Of a DNA stretch of 40,330 bases, positions 16,873 to 26,198 are shown piece after piece. The stretch's first letter is position 1; every line of letters starts with the position of its first letter. The notes beneath the pieces were generated by a model. The model did not search any database. It worked only from the letters and a program-made list of their open reading frames with translations, and was not told the origin of the DNA. The stretch is from TTA-H9 sp002071415 (lineage in GTDB: Bacteria > Bacteroidota > Bacteroidia > Bacteroidales > TTA-H9). The translations under genes and the position numbers were made by a program. The stretch lies in the NCBI GenBank assembly GCA_035411425.1, contig DAONSX010000020.1, positions 1-40,330 of the forward strand. Direction: 5' to 3'.

Positions 16873-17888
16873 AGAAACTTCTCATCCTTGGGCTGATTTT
16901 AATTTGCCTACTCGCTCGTGCACAAGAGAATCAGCTCATTGTAATGTTTTACAATACCGAAAACCTCTTCGATACCGAAGATGATCCGGAAAAAACGGAT
17001 GAAGGCTTTACCCCCGAAGGAAACTATCATTGGACGAAAGCCCGGCTATATAAAAAATTGAATAATCTAGCCCGTGTGATTCTTGCTTCAGGTGAATGGG
17101 ACAATCCTTCAATCATTGGTCTTTGTGAAGTGGAAAACCGAAACGTTTTGCAGATGTTCACCCAATATACGGCTCTCAAATCGGTTGGATATCGTTTTAT
17201 CCACTACGAAAGCCCTGATCCGCGAGGAATCGACGTTGCTCTATTATATAATCCCGATGATTTTATGCCTTTGATTTCAAGGCCCATACGGGTAAAAAAC
17301 GAAAAAGGAGAGCTTTTGCAGACCAGAGATATTCTCTATGTGAAAGGCTTGGTAAGGGATATAGATACTCTGCATATTTTCGTGAATCACTGGCCATCGA
17401 AATATGGAGGCGTGGCAGGTTCACTCCCTCGGCGCTTTGCCGCCGCGCTTACACTTAAACAACAAGTAGATTCTTTGCTTCATCAAGGCGAAGCCAATAT
17501 ACTGATTATGGGCGATTTGAATGATAATCCTTTCGACATTTCGGTGAAAGACGTGCTTCAGGCCTGCATAGATACAGCAAACTGCGAATCATCTCTTATC
17601 AATCTGATGGCTCCATTGATGAAAACGCAAAATGCAGGTAGTCATAAATTTCAAGGTCAATGGGATATTATTGATAATATAATCGTTTCGAAAACTTTAT
17701 ACGAAGGCAAATTGCACCTGAGAGCCCGAAAAGCAAAAATATTTGCTCCCCCTTTCATGCTGACAAAAGACAAAAATTATACTGGGAAAAAAATCTATCG
17801 TACTTATAACGGCATGAAATACGAAGGTGGATATAGCGATCACTTGCCTGTCATTACCTTTCTTGCGGTAAAAAGACCTGAGATATAA
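16869..17888 (+). CDS. secreted endonuclease/exonuclease/phosphatase family protein
   Basis: A 339-residue exported EEP-fold hydrolase. Signal peptide MKKLLILGLILICLLARAQ, then LIVMFYNTENLFDTEDDP (family hallmark), IIGLCEVENR (metal-binding Glu), GIDVALLYNP, FVNHWPSKYGGV, LIMGDLNDNPFD and a final SDHLPVI. The catalytic set is complete. It starts inside the rpe stop codon, yet the functions are not obviously linked. It differs from the EEP protein at 3316 in the NTENLFD motif and length, so the two are separate subfamilies. It converges on the dihydroorotate-dehydrogenase-like gene with 41 bases between ends. Confidence 0.88.
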   Translation: MKKLLILGLILICLLARAQENQLIVMFYNTENLFDTEDDPEKTDEGFTPEGNYHWTKARLYKKLNNLARVILASGEWDNPSIIGLCEVENRNVLQMFTQYTALKSVGYRFIHYESPDPRGIDVALLYNPDDFMPLISRPIRVKNEKGELLQTRDILYVKGLVRDIDTLHIFVNHWPSKYGGVAGSLPRRFAAALTLKQQVDSLLHQGEANILIMGDLNDNPFDISVKDVLQACIDTANCESSLINLMAPLMKTQNAGSHKFQGQWDIIDNIIVSKTLYEGKLHLRARKAKIFAPPFMLTKDKNYTGKKIYRTYNGMKYEGGYSDHLPVITFLAVKRPEI

Positions 17889-17929
17889 ATGATCGAATAA
17901 ATATTTCATCAATAAGAATCATGAAAAAT

Positions 17930-18910
17930 CTATTCTACTCCTGCAAAATGACGCATAAATTGGACACGTTCGTATGAAGCAGGATTTTCTATATTTTTCA
18001 GACTCATTTTACCAATAATCTGTTCAAGTGATTCATATCCACGCTGGTCCATCCAAGAACCAATTTGCTGGTTAGTATCGGCAATACGTGAAAAACCATA
18101 ACGATAGAGAGCCGACACCATTTGTACGGCTTTTGCGCCAACCAGTAAGAGTTTCAAAGCCTCTTCGCCACTATCCACACCCGTCGAACCCGCCAAATCG
18201 CAATGCATTCTGTCGCTCAGCATGGCAATCCAGCGCAAAGGGAGATTGAGCTCACCAGGTTGACTGAACACATGCCCGCTGGTTACTTCCAAGGTATCTA
18301 TATCAATCTCGGGACTGTAAAAACGATTGAAAAGTACCATCCCTTTGATTCCTGTCCATGATAACTGTAAAAACGTCCTGGTCAAACTCGAAAAATACCA
18401 GCTCAGCTTAATGCTTACAGGAATATTCAGTTCCCTGAGTACAGCCTTTGCTATATCGAAATAAAGTTTCTCGTTTTCTTCACTACTCCTGAAAGGGTCG
18501 GAAGGAAGGATAAATATATTTAATTCGAGTGCATCAGCACCCGCTTGTTCGATCTGCCGGGCAAAACTCGTCCACTGAGCAGCAGTAATACAGTTAATGC
18601 TTGCAATGATAGGGAAAGACGTATTTTCCTTAGCATCAAAAATCAATCGAAGATATTTATCGAGTTCATGCGATTGAGTGTATTGATGAATATAATCCCA
18701 TGCTTCAGGATAAGGCGATTGCTGAAAAGAATGGGCCTGATGCGCCTCAAACCTGATTTGTTCTTCGAAAATGGATTTCAATACAACCGCACCCGCGCCC
18801 TGCCGCTCGATCTCGACGATGTTCTTTAGAGAAGAGGTTAATCCTGAACTACCAGCTATAATAGGGCTTCTCAAATTCAAGCCCATATAATTCGTATTCA
18901 AATTGGCCAT
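17930..18910 (-). CDS. dihydroorotate dehydrogenase-like flavoprotein
   Basis: A 326-residue FMN-binding TIM-barrel protein resembling class 1 PyrD: NTNYMGLNLRSPIIAGSSGLT at the N-terminus, ASINCITAAQWTSFARQIEQAGADALELNIF, IPVSIKLSWYFSS and the phosphate-binding STGVDSGEEALKLLLVGAKAVQMVSALY. True pyrimidine DHODs carry a catalytic Ser or Cys in a loop with an NxSxPN-type motif; I do not see that motif clearly, and databases call this group 'dihydroorotate dehydrogenase-like'. No pyrimidine genes are nearby. It has its own -7 box. Substrate uncertain. Confidence 0.85.
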   Translation of the reverse strand: MANLNTNYMGLNLRSPIIAGSSGLTSSLKNIVEIERQGAGAVVLKSIFEEQIRFEAHQAHSFQQSPYPEAWDYIHQYTQSHELDKYLRLIFDAKENTSFPIIASINCITAAQWTSFARQIEQAGADALELNIFILPSDPFRSSEENEKLYFDIAKAVLRELNIPVSIKLSWYFSSLTRTFLQLSWTGIKGMVLFNRFYSPEIDIDTLEVTSGHVFSQPGELNLPLRWIAMLSDRMHCDLAGSTGVDSGEEALKLLLVGAKAVQMVSALYRYGFSRIADTNQQIGSWMDQRGYESLEQIIGKMSLKNIENPASYERVQFMRHFAGVE

Positions 18911-18944
18911 ATCACGAAAATTTTAATCTTGATTTTTCGAACCA

Positions 18945-18952
18945 CAAACCTA
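18945..18952 (-). promoter_or_regulatory. -7 box TAGGTTTG for the DHOD-like gene
   Basis: A minus-strand TAnnTTTG box ends 34 bases before the ATG at 18910. No TTG is found at the usual upstream distance. Confidence 0.45.
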
Positions 18953-19255
18953 AATAATTTTCCCTTCGTTTGGATGATTTCGGCAAACTTCATTCTCAAT
19001 GAATGTTCGAACCATTGAAATTATCATTCCTGCGAATCCATCAAATAATTCAGACAGACAATCGAATTCCCTTATCTGATGAGATTTCCGTGCTTTCTTT
19101 TTGACAAGAAGATTTTCTTGATCCCACTCGACTAAATCGAAAACATAAGGCAACAAACTCTTATTCAGGAAGGTAAATTCACATTCAACACCTCGAAGAA
19201 CCTCCACAAATACGTTTCTTTTTCAAACAACCATTCCTTTCGAGAAATATGCCAT
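18950..19255 (-). other. radC-downstream gap with doubtful ORF interrupted by TGA
   Basis: The 356-base gap 18911-19266 holds one frame of note. A GTG at 19207 opens 85 codons (VEVLRGVECEFTFLNKSLL ... NEGKII). In the same frame there is an ATG at 19255, eleven bases past the radC stop, with codons MAYFSKGMVV before an in-frame TGA. This could be a broken small gene once cotranscribed with radC, or chance. No family recognised. Confidence 0.2.
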
Positions 19256-19266
19256 GAAGCAGAATT

Positions 19267-19968
19267 TCAAAGTTTTCGTGCTTCGGCAAAACTGTAATAA
19301 TTGTTGATTCCAATAATAAGATGATCGAGAAGAACAATATCGAGCAACTTACCTGCGGCAGCAATCTTTTCGGTAAGATTAATATCGGCGGCACTTGGTT
19401 GAAGATTCCCTGAGGGATGATTATGTGCAATGATGAGAGAAGAAGCAAACTTTTCGAGGGCCAACCGCATGATGCGCTTGGGATCAACTACCGTTCCATC
19501 CGTCCCTCCTTCACCTATCAAAATCGGTTCGCCTAAAGGACTGTTGGCCTTGTTCAAGAACAATGCATAAAATCGCTCATAATGATTATCTTCTAAATAT
19601 TTCCTGAAAATCAGATAAGCATCCTTGCTCGACTGAATTTTCCCCTGTTCAAAGGCTTCCTCGGAGAGTCGGCGCTTGCCAAGCTCCAAAGCGGCCTTTA
19701 TGGTAACGGCCTTTGCCATTCCAATTCCTTTATATTTCATCAAATCCGATAATTCCAGTCTGGAAAGAGCCGTTAAATTGTTCTGGTGATCCTGTAAGAT
19801 GCGCTTTGCCAAATCTAAAGCACTCTCTTCAATGTTACCTGAAGATATTAAAATAGCCAGTAATTCTGCATTGCTCAATGAATCGGGTCCCTTTTTCAGC
19901 ATCTTTTCCCGAGGCCGGTCGTCCTCTGCCCATTGATGAATACTCTTACTCTCTTCCTTCTTTTTCAT
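19267..19968 (-). CDS. radC: RadC family JAB-domain protein
   Basis: A 233-residue protein of the RadC/UPF0758 family. The N-terminal half is the helix-hairpin-helix-like part (DRPREKMLKKGPDSLSNAELLAILISSG), and the C-terminal JAB/JAMM metalloprotease-like domain has the Zn motif IIAHNHPSGNLQPSAAD (HxHPSG...D) and the LLDHLIIG ending. All metal ligands are present. The name comes from an old DNA-repair assignment that was later questioned; the molecular role is unknown. No promoter box is seen in the 266-base gap upstream (19969-20234 holds nothing recognisable), and it points away from the GH92 gene's promoter side. Confidence 0.93.
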   Translation of the reverse strand: MKKKEESKSIHQWAEDDRPREKMLKKGPDSLSNAELLAILISSGNIEESALDLAKRILQDHQNNLTALSRLELSDLMKYKGIGMAKAVTIKAALELGKRRLSEEAFEQGKIQSSKDAYLIFRKYLEDNHYERFYALFLNKANSPLGEPILIGEGGTDGTVVDPKRIMRLALEKFASSLIIAHNHPSGNLQPSAADINLTEKIAAAGKLLDIVLLDHLIIGINNYYSFAEARKL

Positions 19969-20234
19969 AAGATTTTCGTTTTGCCGAAGTAAAATTAAAT
20001 ACTTTACTCGATTCCTATGGTTACATCTTTAGGGGATTAAAAATTTCCAAAATCCTCATCATACTGAAATCTCCGTCTATAAAAATTTTCAGCCTGCTCG
20101 AATTGTGCATTCATATCAATCCCAAGCTACAAATCCTCACATTAGCTCCAGAATCAAAATGAATTGCATTCTTTTATCTTTCTATTTATTTGATACTTCA
20201 GAATCCCAGATGGATTCAAATCATCGAAAACTTT

Positions 20235-22511
20235 TCAAATTTTAGGACTCTTCCCCATGATAAATTCTATCTGAGCTCCATCTTTCAAATCAGAATGATG
20301 AATAAATGGGGTTGAAAGGGGTTTGCCGTTGAGGAGAACCTGCTGTACATAAGGTATATCAGACCGAAAATTTTTCGTAACGATATGAATATTATGACCA
20401 TTCTCAAGCTGGAAGTTAATTTCCTCAAAAGCAGGCCTGCCTATGGTATATTCGGTGCTACCCGGGCAAATCGGATAAAAACCCAATGAACTAAAGATAT
20501 ACCAGGCCGACATCTGACCGCAATCATCATTGCCACAAAGGCCTGATGGAGAATTTCTATAGAATGTTTTCAAAATTTTTTCGACCTGCAATCCTGTTTT
20601 CCAAGGATGCGAAGTGTAATTATACAAATAAGGAATATGGTGCCCGGGTTCATTTCCATGGACATAATTTCCCATTACCCCATCTTTAGTAATATCTTCA
20701 GTATTTTCGTAATATTCTTCGGGCAACGACATGGTGAACAACGTATCGAGATAGGCTTCGAGTTTATTTGCGCCGCCCATTAGCTGGATTAAGCCATCGA
20801 TATCATGAGGTACAAAGAGGCTGTAAGTCCAGGCATTCCCCTCTATAAATCCCTGATTATGCGTCGACAGAGGATCGAAAGGTTTCACGAAGTGTCCATT
20901 ACGTTTTTTAGGGCGCATCATTCCGGTTTCATAGTCGAATACATTACGGTAATTCAAGGAACGATTCTTGAAGATTTTTGCCAGACTATCCTTGCCGAGG
21001 GCTAAGGCCATTTGTGAAAGTGTCCAGTCGTCGTAAGCATATTCAAGCGTCGTTGACACCGAAGTTGGGGATGTTTCAGAGGCAACATATCCCAACTGCA
21101 TATATTCACCCAATCCATCGTAAGATTTGTAGGTTGCCGTTTGCAGCATATCCTTTAAGGCCTGGTCGGGCGGAAAATCTCTAATGCCCTTTACCCAGGC
21201 ATCGGCAACGACTGGTAAGGCATGGTAACCTGTCATACACCAATTTTCGTTGGCATGATGCGACCAAACGGGAAGCATGCCATGCACACTCTGGCTGGCA
21301 TGAGCAAGCATGGAGCGAATCATGTCGTTGGCTTGTGATGGATGATAGAGCAAAAGGAAAGGATGCAAGGCACGAAAAGTATCCCATAATGAAAAAACCG
21401 TATAATTGGTAAATCCTTGGGTAGTATGAATCTCATGATCGAGGCCACGATACCGAGCATCTACATCCTGATAAATATTTGGACACAATAAACTGTGATA
21501 CAGCGCAGTGTAAAACACAATTTTTTCCTCATTCGTAGCTACGATCTTAACTCTGTTCAATTCAGCATCCCAGCTCTGTGTTGCCTGCTTTCGAATCTCA
21601 TCGAAGGTAAAAGGAGCTGCTTCGGTAAGAAGATTTTTCATGGCACCTTGCTCACTCACTCCTGAAATACCCATTTTTACAACCAATTGTTCACCCGATC
21701 GAATATCGAACTTAAAAATGGCCTTTAATTTCCGACCGCTACGTTCTGGAAAATTATGGTCCATTTTCCATCTGCGCCAAAAACCTGTATAGATTTCCTT
21801 ATCAAGATTGAGCAAATTATATTCCTGAACGGGTTTAGAAAATGTCATGGCAAAATAGATAAACCTCTCACGGGCCCATCCGTTGGTTTGACGATAACCC
21901 GTAACCAGTGTATCATTGACTACATGTAATGAGCTCCACACGACTTTGCCGTCGTAATTATAAATTCCATGCGTCATATCGAGTAAAAGGTAGCAGCTGT
22001 CGGCACGATGAAAAGTGTAACGATGTACGCCAGTGCGCTGGGTAGCCGTAAGTTCCGCATCTATGTCATAATCGGTAAGACAAACCCGGTAATAACCCGC
22101 TTCGGCCTTTTCACGACTTTTGTCGTATCGGCTTCTATAGCCACTCCCTGGTTTTGAAGCTATACCGGGATTGATTTTTATCTTGCCTGAAACAGGCATC
22201 AATAAAAAATCGCCCAAATCGGAATGACCCGTACCATGCAAATGAGTATGACTAAACCCCACAATGGTCGGATCGTTATACTGATAACCTGCACAATACT
22301 GATAAACCTGAGGATTATAGACATTCCCATCATTATAAGGAATTGTATCGGTATCGGGACTCAACTGCACAAATCCAAATGGAACCGTAGCCCCTGGAAA
22401 AGTATGCCCCATTTTGTCGGTTCCAATAAATGGATTCACATATTTCGAATTTCCCTGACCAAAGGTCCAACTAAAAGCCAATAAATTGATAATGAGTAAA
22501 AATTTTTTCAT
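20235..22511 (-). CDS. GH92 family alpha-mannosidase
   Basis: An exported, Ca-dependent alpha-mannosidase of 758 residues, a usual GH92 size. The signal peptide ends near SWTFGQG. The N-terminal beta domain begins KYVNPFIGTDKMGHTFPGATVPFG with GFSHTHLHGTGHSDLGDF, a strong family signature. The catalytic (alpha/alpha)6 part has NYTVFSLWDTFRALHPF, SETSPTSVSTTLEYAYDDW, HGNEPGHHIPYLYNY (general acid Glu) and GLCGNDDCGQMSAWYIFSSLGFYP. GH92 enzymes trim mannose from N-glycans or mannans. There is no SusC/SusD pair, sulfatase or regulator next to it, so it is an isolated glycosidase rather than part of a visible utilisation locus. Confidence 0.95.
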   Translation of the reverse strand: MKKFLLIINLLAFSWTFGQGNSKYVNPFIGTDKMGHTFPGATVPFGFVQLSPDTDTIPYNDGNVYNPQVYQYCAGYQYNDPTIVGFSHTHLHGTGHSDLGDFLLMPVSGKIKINPGIASKPGSGYRSRYDKSREKAEAGYYRVCLTDYDIDAELTATQRTGVHRYTFHRADSCYLLLDMTHGIYNYDGKVVWSSLHVVNDTLVTGYRQTNGWARERFIYFAMTFSKPVQEYNLLNLDKEIYTGFWRRWKMDHNFPERSGRKLKAIFKFDIRSGEQLVVKMGISGVSEQGAMKNLLTEAAPFTFDEIRKQATQSWDAELNRVKIVATNEEKIVFYTALYHSLLCPNIYQDVDARYRGLDHEIHTTQGFTNYTVFSLWDTFRALHPFLLLYHPSQANDMIRSMLAHASQSVHGMLPVWSHHANENWCMTGYHALPVVADAWVKGIRDFPPDQALKDMLQTATYKSYDGLGEYMQLGYVASETSPTSVSTTLEYAYDDWTLSQMALALGKDSLAKIFKNRSLNYRNVFDYETGMMRPKKRNGHFVKPFDPLSTHNQGFIEGNAWTYSLFVPHDIDGLIQLMGGANKLEAYLDTLFTMSLPEEYYENTEDITKDGVMGNYVHGNEPGHHIPYLYNYTSHPWKTGLQVEKILKTFYRNSPSGLCGNDDCGQMSAWYIFSSLGFYPICPGSTEYTIGRPAFEEINFQLENGHNIHIVTKNFRSDIPYVQQVLLNGKPLSTPFIHHSDLKDGAQIEFIMGKSPKI

Positions 22512-22641
22512 CGAAAATCTTTAAAGGTTTAGATATAAAACAGCACGAAATTACGGAAAAGTCTCTAAGGGTTTTGAATTCCTCCATAAATGCATCTCGA
22601 ATTCTTTTCGGTTATCCATAGTTCCGTGCGCGAATTAGCCT

Positions 22642-22649
22642 TATCTTTG
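22642..22649 (+). promoter_or_regulatory. -7 box TATCTTTG for parE
   Basis: A perfect TAnnTTTG box 18 bases before the ATG at 22668. It lies inside the longer frame that begins at 22590 and so argues for 22668 as the real start. Confidence 0.5.
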
Positions 22650-22667
22650 CAACAAAGGGATGAAATA

Positions 22668-24524
22668 ATGAGTTCAATTATAGAATCAGCAAGTTATAAT
22701 GAAGAAAGTATTCGCTCACTCGACTGGCGTGAACATATTCGCATGCGGCCCGGAATGTATATTGGAAAGCTGGGTGATGGGGCTTCACACGACGACGGCA
22801 TCTATGTTCTCCTGAAAGAAATCATGGACAACGCCATTGATGAATTCGTGATGGGATTTGGCAAAACCATAGAAGTAAACATTCAGGATCGGCGAGTGAA
22901 TGTAAGAGACTATGGCAGGGGTATTCCCCTGGGACGCCTGCTTGAATGTGTCTCGAAAATCAATACCGGCGCAAAATATGATTCGAAGGTTTTTAAAAAG
23001 TCGGTAGGACTGAACGGTGTTGGGAGTAAAGCCGTCAATGCCTTGTCATCATGGTTTCAGATTCAAAGCATTCGCGATGGAAAGACAAAGATTGTTGAAT
23101 TTCATAAAGGATTGCTGATAAAAGAGATAGAACAATCCTCTGATTTACGTTCAGGAACTCTTGTTAGTTTTATACCCGATGAAGAAATCTTCGGTAATTA
23201 TCATTTTCTCAACGAACATGTGGAACGACAGCTATGGAACTATGCTTTTTTGAATAACGGGCTTACCATTCTCTTTAATGGCCAGCGACTTCAGGCAAAA
23301 AACGGATTGGCCGATTTGCTCGAAGTAAACATGGAAACCGAACCTCTTTATCCCATCATCCATCTGAAAGATGCTGATTTTGAATGCGCTTTCACACATG
23401 ATTCCTCACATTATGGAGAAGAGTATTATTCCTTTGTAAACGGGCAGCATACCATTCAGGGGGGAACGCACCAGCAGGCTTTTAGAGAAGCTTATGTAAA
23501 AACCATCCGAGATTTCTTCAAGAAAGATTATGATACCTCCGATATTCGCACTGGTCTTATTGCCGCTATTAGCATTAAAATTCAGGAACCCATCTTCGAA
23601 TCTCAAACCAAGACACGCCTCGGTTCTACCCTTATGGAACCCGAAGGACAAAGCGTCAGCAAGTATATTCATGATTTTCTAAAAAAACATCTCGACGATT
23701 ATCTTCATATCAATCCTGCTACGGCCGAAGCCATTCAGCGTAAAATTCTGCAAAGTGAGAAGGAACGCAAGGAAATGGCAGGCATTAAGAAGCTTGCTCG
23801 CGAAAGTGCCAAGAAAGTTAGTCTTCACAATAAAAAATTACGCGATTGTCGTATTCATTACAATTCGAACGACCCTCGCAAACTCGAATCCACTCTTTTT
23901 ATCACCGAAGGAGATTCAGCAAGTGGTTCGATCACTAAAAGCCGCGACGTCAATACTCAGGCCGTATTCAGCCTGAAAGGCAAACCCTTGAACAGCTATG
24001 GGCTTTCAAAAAAAATCGTTTACGAAAACGAAGAATTTAACCTCTTGCAATCAGCCCTCGATATCGAAGATGGTTTGGAAAATCTACGTTACAATCAGAT
24101 TGTGATTGCCACCGATGCCGACGTGGATGGCATGCACATCCGACTGCTCCTGCTCACATTCTTTCTTCAGTTTTTCCCCGATCTGGTAAAAGCCGGACAT
24201 TTATTCATTTTGCAAACTCCTTTGTTCAGGGTAAGAAACAAACAACATACATTTTATTGTTACAATGAAGAAGAAAAGGAAGAAGCCTTGGCTAAAACGG
24301 GAAAGAATCCTGAAATCACCAGATTCAAAGGCTTGGGAGAAATTTCTCCCGAAGAATTTCGTCATTTTATTGGCCCACAAATGCGCCTCGACCCCGTAAT
24401 TCTTCGCAAAGACCAAGCTATCAACGAAATTCTCGCATATTACATGGGAAAAAATACTCCCCAACGCCAGGCATTCATCATAGAAAACCTACGCTACGAG
24501 GCCGATGCTATTTTCATAGATTGA
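22668..24524 (+). CDS. parE: DNA topoisomerase IV subunit B
   Basis: The ATPase subunit of a type IIA topoisomerase that unlinks replicated chromosomes. The 618-residue product has the GHKL ATPase (IMDNAIDEFVMG with the ATP-binding Asn, VRDYGRGIPLG, SVGLNGVGSKAVNALS), the transducer domain (about 220-390, with QGGTHQQAF) and the TOPRIM domain (LFITEGDSASGS ... VIATDADVDGMHIRLLLLTFF). FSLKGKPLNSYG and FKGLGEISPEEFRHF favour ParE over GyrB. The start at 22668 is chosen because of the -7 box; an ATG at 22590 would add 26 residues. The parC gene often next to it is absent; a coiled-coil gene follows. Confidence 0.92.
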   Translation: MSSIIESASYNEESIRSLDWREHIRMRPGMYIGKLGDGASHDDGIYVLLKEIMDNAIDEFVMGFGKTIEVNIQDRRVNVRDYGRGIPLGRLLECVSKINTGAKYDSKVFKKSVGLNGVGSKAVNALSSWFQIQSIRDGKTKIVEFHKGLLIKEIEQSSDLRSGTLVSFIPDEEIFGNYHFLNEHVERQLWNYAFLNNGLTILFNGQRLQAKNGLADLLEVNMETEPLYPIIHLKDADFECAFTHDSSHYGEEYYSFVNGQHTIQGGTHQQAFREAYVKTIRDFFKKDYDTSDIRTGLIAAISIKIQEPIFESQTKTRLGSTLMEPEGQSVSKYIHDFLKKHLDDYLHINPATAEAIQRKILQSEKERKEMAGIKKLARESAKKVSLHNKKLRDCRIHYNSNDPRKLESTLFITEGDSASGSITKSRDVNTQAVFSLKGKPLNSYGLSKKIVYENEEFNLLQSALDIEDGLENLRYNQIVIATDADVDGMHIRLLLLTFFLQFFPDLVKAGHLFILQTPLFRVRNKQHTFYCYNEEEKEEALAKTGKNPEITRFKGLGEISPEEFRHFIGPQMRLDPVILRKDQAINEILAYYMGKNTPQRQAFIIENLRYEADAIFID

Positions 24525-24642
24525 TTCATATCCGTTCATGAGTATTTTCCGAACAGATCAAGAAAAATCAATTTCTTTATATCGAAATTTCTATTTTGTT
24601 CGAAAAATCATTCGGACAATTTTTAAAAAATAAAATTTACTA

Positions 24643-24650
24643 TAATTTTG
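24643..24650 (+). promoter_or_regulatory. -7 box TAATTTTG for the coiled-coil gene
   Basis: A perfect TAnnTTTG box 72 bases before the ATG at 24723, implying a leader of about 67 bases. The upstream region is T-rich but has no clear TTG at the right spacing. Confidence 0.45.
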
Positions 24651-24722
24651 TACTACATTGCCTGATATTATCAAATAATCATATATCTCATTCACTGTCA
24701 AACATTTAAAAATATAAAAATT

Positions 24723-25007
24723 ATGGATAGAGAAAAATTCAAGGAAAATGCAAAAAAGAACATAGACGATCTCTTTGCCAAGATCGACGAAATGGAAGCC
24801 AAAAAGGACAAGGTTAAAGCTGAAACTCGAGCCGAATACGAAGCTAAGATCAACGAATTGAAGGCAAAAAAAGACGAGCTTCAAAAAAAATATGAAGCAC
24901 TAAGCGAAGCAACCGACGAAAAATGGGATGAGGTTAAAGATACCTTTTCATCGGCCATGGATTCGTTTAAGGAGGGCTTCTCCAAAATCGCTTCTATTTT
25001 TAAATAG
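24723..25007 (+). CDS. small coiled-coil stress-type protein (sll1863-like)
   Basis: A 94-residue, highly charged, almost wholly helical protein. Residues 1-70 are a continuous Lys/Glu/Ala coiled coil (KKNIDDLFAKIDEMEAKKDKV, YEAKINELKAKKDEL), and the C-terminal 30 residues are amphipathic (WDEVKDTFSSAMDSFKEGF). There are no Cys residues, signal peptide or membrane segment. It resembles the short coiled-coil proteins annotated as the sll1863 family of stress response proteins, but that rests on composition and layout. It has its own -7 box. A long frame on the opposite strand is a shadow. Confidence 0.65.
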   Translation: MDREKFKENAKKNIDDLFAKIDEMEAKKDKVKAETRAEYEAKINELKAKKDELQKKYEALSEATDEKWDEVKDTFSSAMDSFKEGFSKIASIFK

Positions 25008-25042
25008 AAAAATAGTCGAAACTTTCTCCAAATTTTAAGGAA

Positions 25043-25064
25043 AATATTGGCCAGTTGCCATATT
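25043..25064. terminator. candidate bidirectional terminator hairpin
   Basis: AATAT-T-GGC (25043-25051) pairs with GCCATATT (25057-25064), 8 base pairs with one bulged T and a 5-base loop. It lies in the 112-base gap between two convergent genes. There is no strong U-run on either side, so it is moderate evidence only. Confidence 0.4.
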
Positions 25065-25119
25065 AAATAGAGAATTTAACCCTTTCAAAAGAAAAACTCG
25101 AATATGAGGGGAGCAGGTT

Positions 25120-26175
25120 TTATCGTTTTATATACTGCTCTTCATAGTATTTTTGATATTCTCCAGAAGTTACATGAGCAAGCCATTCAGGATTGGAGAG
25201 ATACCAATCTATGGTTTTTTCGAGGCCTTCCTCGAAAGTTACGCTGGGTTTCCATCCTAATTGCTCCTGCAACTTGGATGAGTCGATGGCATAGCGCAGG
25301 TCATGGCCAGCTCTGTCTTTAACAAAAGCAATCAGCTTTTCCGAGGTTCCGGAAGGCCTTTCCAGCTTACGATCCATTATTCTGCATAAAAGTCTTATCA
25401 AGTCGATGTTCTTCCATTCATTATTTCCGCCTATGTTATAGGTTTCGCCATTAGGTGCTCGATGAAAAATCAAATCGATAGCTGCCGCATGGTCTTCAAC
25501 CCATAACCAATCTCTTATGTTTTCGCCTTTCCCATAAACTGGCAAGGTCAAATTGAAACGTATATTATTGATGCACAGAGGAATAAGTTTTTCAGGAAAC
25601 TGATAAGCGCCATAATTATTCGAACAATTCGAAATAACCGTTGGCAAACCATAAGTATCGTGGTAAGCTCTCACAAAATGATCACTGCTGGCTTTGCTGG
25701 CTGAATAAGGGGAATGGGGCTCATAGGGAGTTTCTTCGGTGAAAAGTCCTATTGAACCTAAAGAACCATAGACCTCATCGGTTGAAATATGATAAAATCG
25801 TTTGTCTTCGAAATTTCCTTTCCAGATAAAACGTGCAGCATTCAATAGATTGACCGTACCCACCACATTGGTCATGACAAATTCGAGGGGATTGGAGATA
25901 GAACGGTCTACATGAGACTCGGCGGCCAAATGGATGACCCCATCGAACCGATGAAGCACAAATAGTTTCATTATAGCGTCATTGTCTTGAATATCCGCCC
26001 TGATAAAGGAATAGTTAGGTTTATCTTCGATATCGCGCAGATTTTCGAGGTTTCCAGCATAGGTAAGTTTATCGAGGTTAAAAATATGATATTGAGGATA
26101 TTTATTCACAAAAAGCCTCACTACATGCGAACCAATAAACCCAGCTCCACCCGTAATAAGTATTTTCTTTTCCAT
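25120..26175 (-). CDS. rfbB: dTDP-glucose 4,6-dehydratase
   Basis: Converts dTDP-glucose to dTDP-4-keto-6-deoxyglucose, the entry to rhamnose and other deoxysugars. The 351-residue SDR protein from the ATG at 26175 has the NAD motif TGGAGFIGSH, HLAAESHVDRSI, the active-site STDEVYGSLG (Thr-Asp-Glu), YSASK (Tyr and Lys), SNCSNNYGAYQFPEKLIPL and NIRDWLWVEDHA, which together distinguish RfbB from other epimerases. An ATG at 26190 would add five residues and is less likely. It follows galE by 23 bases. The usual partners rfbA, rfbC and rfbD are not in the window. Confidence 0.94.
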   Translation of the reverse strand: MEKKILITGGAGFIGSHVVRLFVNKYPQYHIFNLDKLTYAGNLENLRDIEDKPNYSFIRADIQDNDAIMKLFVLHRFDGVIHLAAESHVDRSISNPLEFVMTNVVGTVNLLNAARFIWKGNFEDKRFYHISTDEVYGSLGSIGLFTEETPYEPHSPYSASKASSDHFVRAYHDTYGLPTVISNCSNNYGAYQFPEKLIPLCINNIRFNLTLPVYGKGENIRDWLWVEDHAAAIDLIFHRAPNGETYNIGGNNEWKNIDLIRLLCRIMDRKLERPSGTSEKLIAFVKDRAGHDLRYAIDSSKLQEQLGWKPSVTFEEGLEKTIDWYLSNPEWLAHVTSGEYQKYYEEQYIKR

Positions 26176-26198
26176 AGCCAAACAATTCAATAATAATG

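Noticed and set aside
22668..24524. Assignment as gyrB
   Set aside because: The TOPRIM-linked FSLKGKPLNSYG and FKGLGEISPEEF motifs and the short length fit ParE better.
24591..24884. 97-codon minus-strand frame rich in Phe and Val over the coiled-coil gene
   Set aside because: Exact shadow of the Lys/Glu codons of the coiled-coil gene; no promoter of its own.
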